Origin: Nostoc flagelliforme FACHB-838
GTDB lineage: Bacteria > Cyanobacteriota > Cyanobacteriia > Cyanobacteriales > Nostocaceae
Assembly: GCF_014698065.1 (NCBI RefSeq)
Contig: NZ_JACJSI010000045.1
Span: 1 to 55,537, forward strand
DNA: 55,537 nucleotides
Direction: 5' to 3'
The notes under the pieces: generated by a model
What the model was told of the DNA's origin: nothing
Seen by the model: only the letters and a program-made list of their open reading frames with translations
Database searches by the model: none
Position numbers and translations under genes: made by a program
In this document: in pieces, positions 55,062 to 55,537 of the stretch
Position numbering within the stretch: the stretch's first letter is position 1
How the letters are laid out: the number at the start of each line of letters is the position of its first letter

Positions 55062-55537
55062 AAAAGAAAAAGTGAGGAGGACAGCTAGCTACTATTTAAC
55101 AGCATGGCTGTTCCTGTAATAGTTATTGTCTGCTGAAAGCATGAGAATATGTAACAATTGTATTGCTCAATGTTAAGCGCCTGTGTTACCATAACCACTT
55201 GCGCGATAATGGCTTTTTCTCTTGGCGATCGCGTCTTAGACATCTGACTTTTCACGGCATCTGGAAAACGCCATTTTGAGCTTTTCCAAACCTTGATTTT
55301 TATGTTAGCTATTCTCATTAGCTTAGAGCTATTGAGAATTAGCCTGTGGAAAAAGTCACGTTGTTTCGAGGTTTGAGGACTTACCGTGAAAAGTCAGAAA
55401 GTCCTCAAGTGACAGCAAAGCCACTAGACATCTCCAAAAACTATCAAAGCTTTGCTGTGACTAGCTCTTAAGATGCAAGCGCAAGCATCCTTGACTAGCT
55501 AGTCAGCACGATAAAATAGGGCTTTGAGATATTTCTT
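55062..55537. other. Inverted-repeat-rich DNA at the right edge
   Basis: Several overlapping inverted repeats: CTGACTTTTCACGGC (about 55246) with CCGTGAAAAGTCAG (about 55384); TGAGGACTT with AAGTCCTCA (about 55374 and 55402); GTGACAGCAAAGC (about 55410) with GCTTTGCTGTGAC (about 55449), one mismatch; GATGCAAGCGCAAGCATC; TGACTAGCTAGTCA. It could be a mobile-element end or a structured RNA; the window stops too soon to say. Confidence 0.45.
55346..55471 (+). CDS. Possible small protein (41 aa)
   Basis: A GTG-started frame just after an in-frame TAG reads (M)EKVTLFRGLRTYREKSESP followed by QVTAKPLDISKNYQSFAVTS and S, stop at 55469-55471. The composition is protein-like, but the region is also full of inverted repeats, there is no clear ribosome-binding site, and no homologue is recognised. 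Confidence 0.22.
   Translation: MEKVTLFRGLRTYREKSESPQVTAKPLDISKNYQSFAVTSS

Noticed and set aside
55085..55318. 77-codon minus-strand frame at the right edge
   Set aside because: No recognisable product, and it overlaps the inverted-repeat region; could be a transposase scrap but there is no positive evidence.

Overview
The window looks like chromosomal DNA of a filamentous, probably heterocyst-forming (Nostoc-type) cyanobacterium. Pointers are the many HIP1 octamers (GCGATCGC), a high-light-inducible protein, a CrtO-type carotenoid ketolase, DUF1816, DUF4347/RTX and SLH proteins, and the short palindromic and (AGGGGAGC)-like repeats typical of Nostocaceae. No phage, plasmid, CRISPR or integron structure is visible. 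The species cannot be named from the sequence alone.

Layout. 1-0.4 kb: the end of a transposase abutting a broken DUF4870 gene. 0.5-4.8 kb: lnt and gyrA on the minus strand. 5.3-7.2 kb: an AT-rich rhamnosyltransferase-like gene followed by gene debris. 7.3-9.3 kb: hisD and a cupin. 9.4-10.3 kb: an IS630-type remnant and repeats. 10.3-19.2 kb: a TamB-like envelope protein, a Q/N-rich membrane-anchored repeat protein, an SLH protein and rpiA. 19.5-27.3 kb: a large DUF4347/beta-helix/RTX surface protein, a Ser/Thr kinase and a CapA-like protein. 27.8 kb: tRNA-Ser(CGA). 28.4-32.6 kb: a TPR lipoprotein, a two-subunit sodium/solute symporter and an M50 peptidase. 32.7-35.9 kb: an unrecognised 463-residue protein and a second RTX protein.

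36.6-42.8 kb is the most coherent functional block. Read along the minus strand it is phaE (very short), a 58-residue membrane protein, phaC, phaA, phaB, an alpha/beta hydrolase and an SDR. Together these can supply polyhydroxybutyrate synthesis: thiolase to acetoacetyl-CoA, reductase to 3-hydroxybutyryl-CoA, then class III synthase. A secreted PHB-depolymerase/LpqC-like esterase lies 7 kb further on. The block is followed by a stress protein, an Hli protein and a CrtO-like ketolase, so storage, light stress and carotenoid genes sit together.

46.6-55.5 kb is ordinary accessory or housekeeping content: SprT-like protein, HAD phosphatase, SDR, small conserved protein, esterase, DUF4383, aldo/keto reductase, DUF547, TIGR04283-type glycosyltransferase and DUF1816. 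The window ends in DNA dense in inverted repeats.

The most notable observations are the shortened PhaE together with an undescribed small membrane protein in the PHA locus; short mobile repeats inserted in frame inside lnt and the cupin gene; a dispersed family of GTAGGGGC...GCCCCTAC hairpins; a 203-bp MITE-like element beside crtO; and several decayed genes. No convincing new multi-gene system is evident. The 463-residue orphan and the structured DNA at the right edge are the best unknowns.
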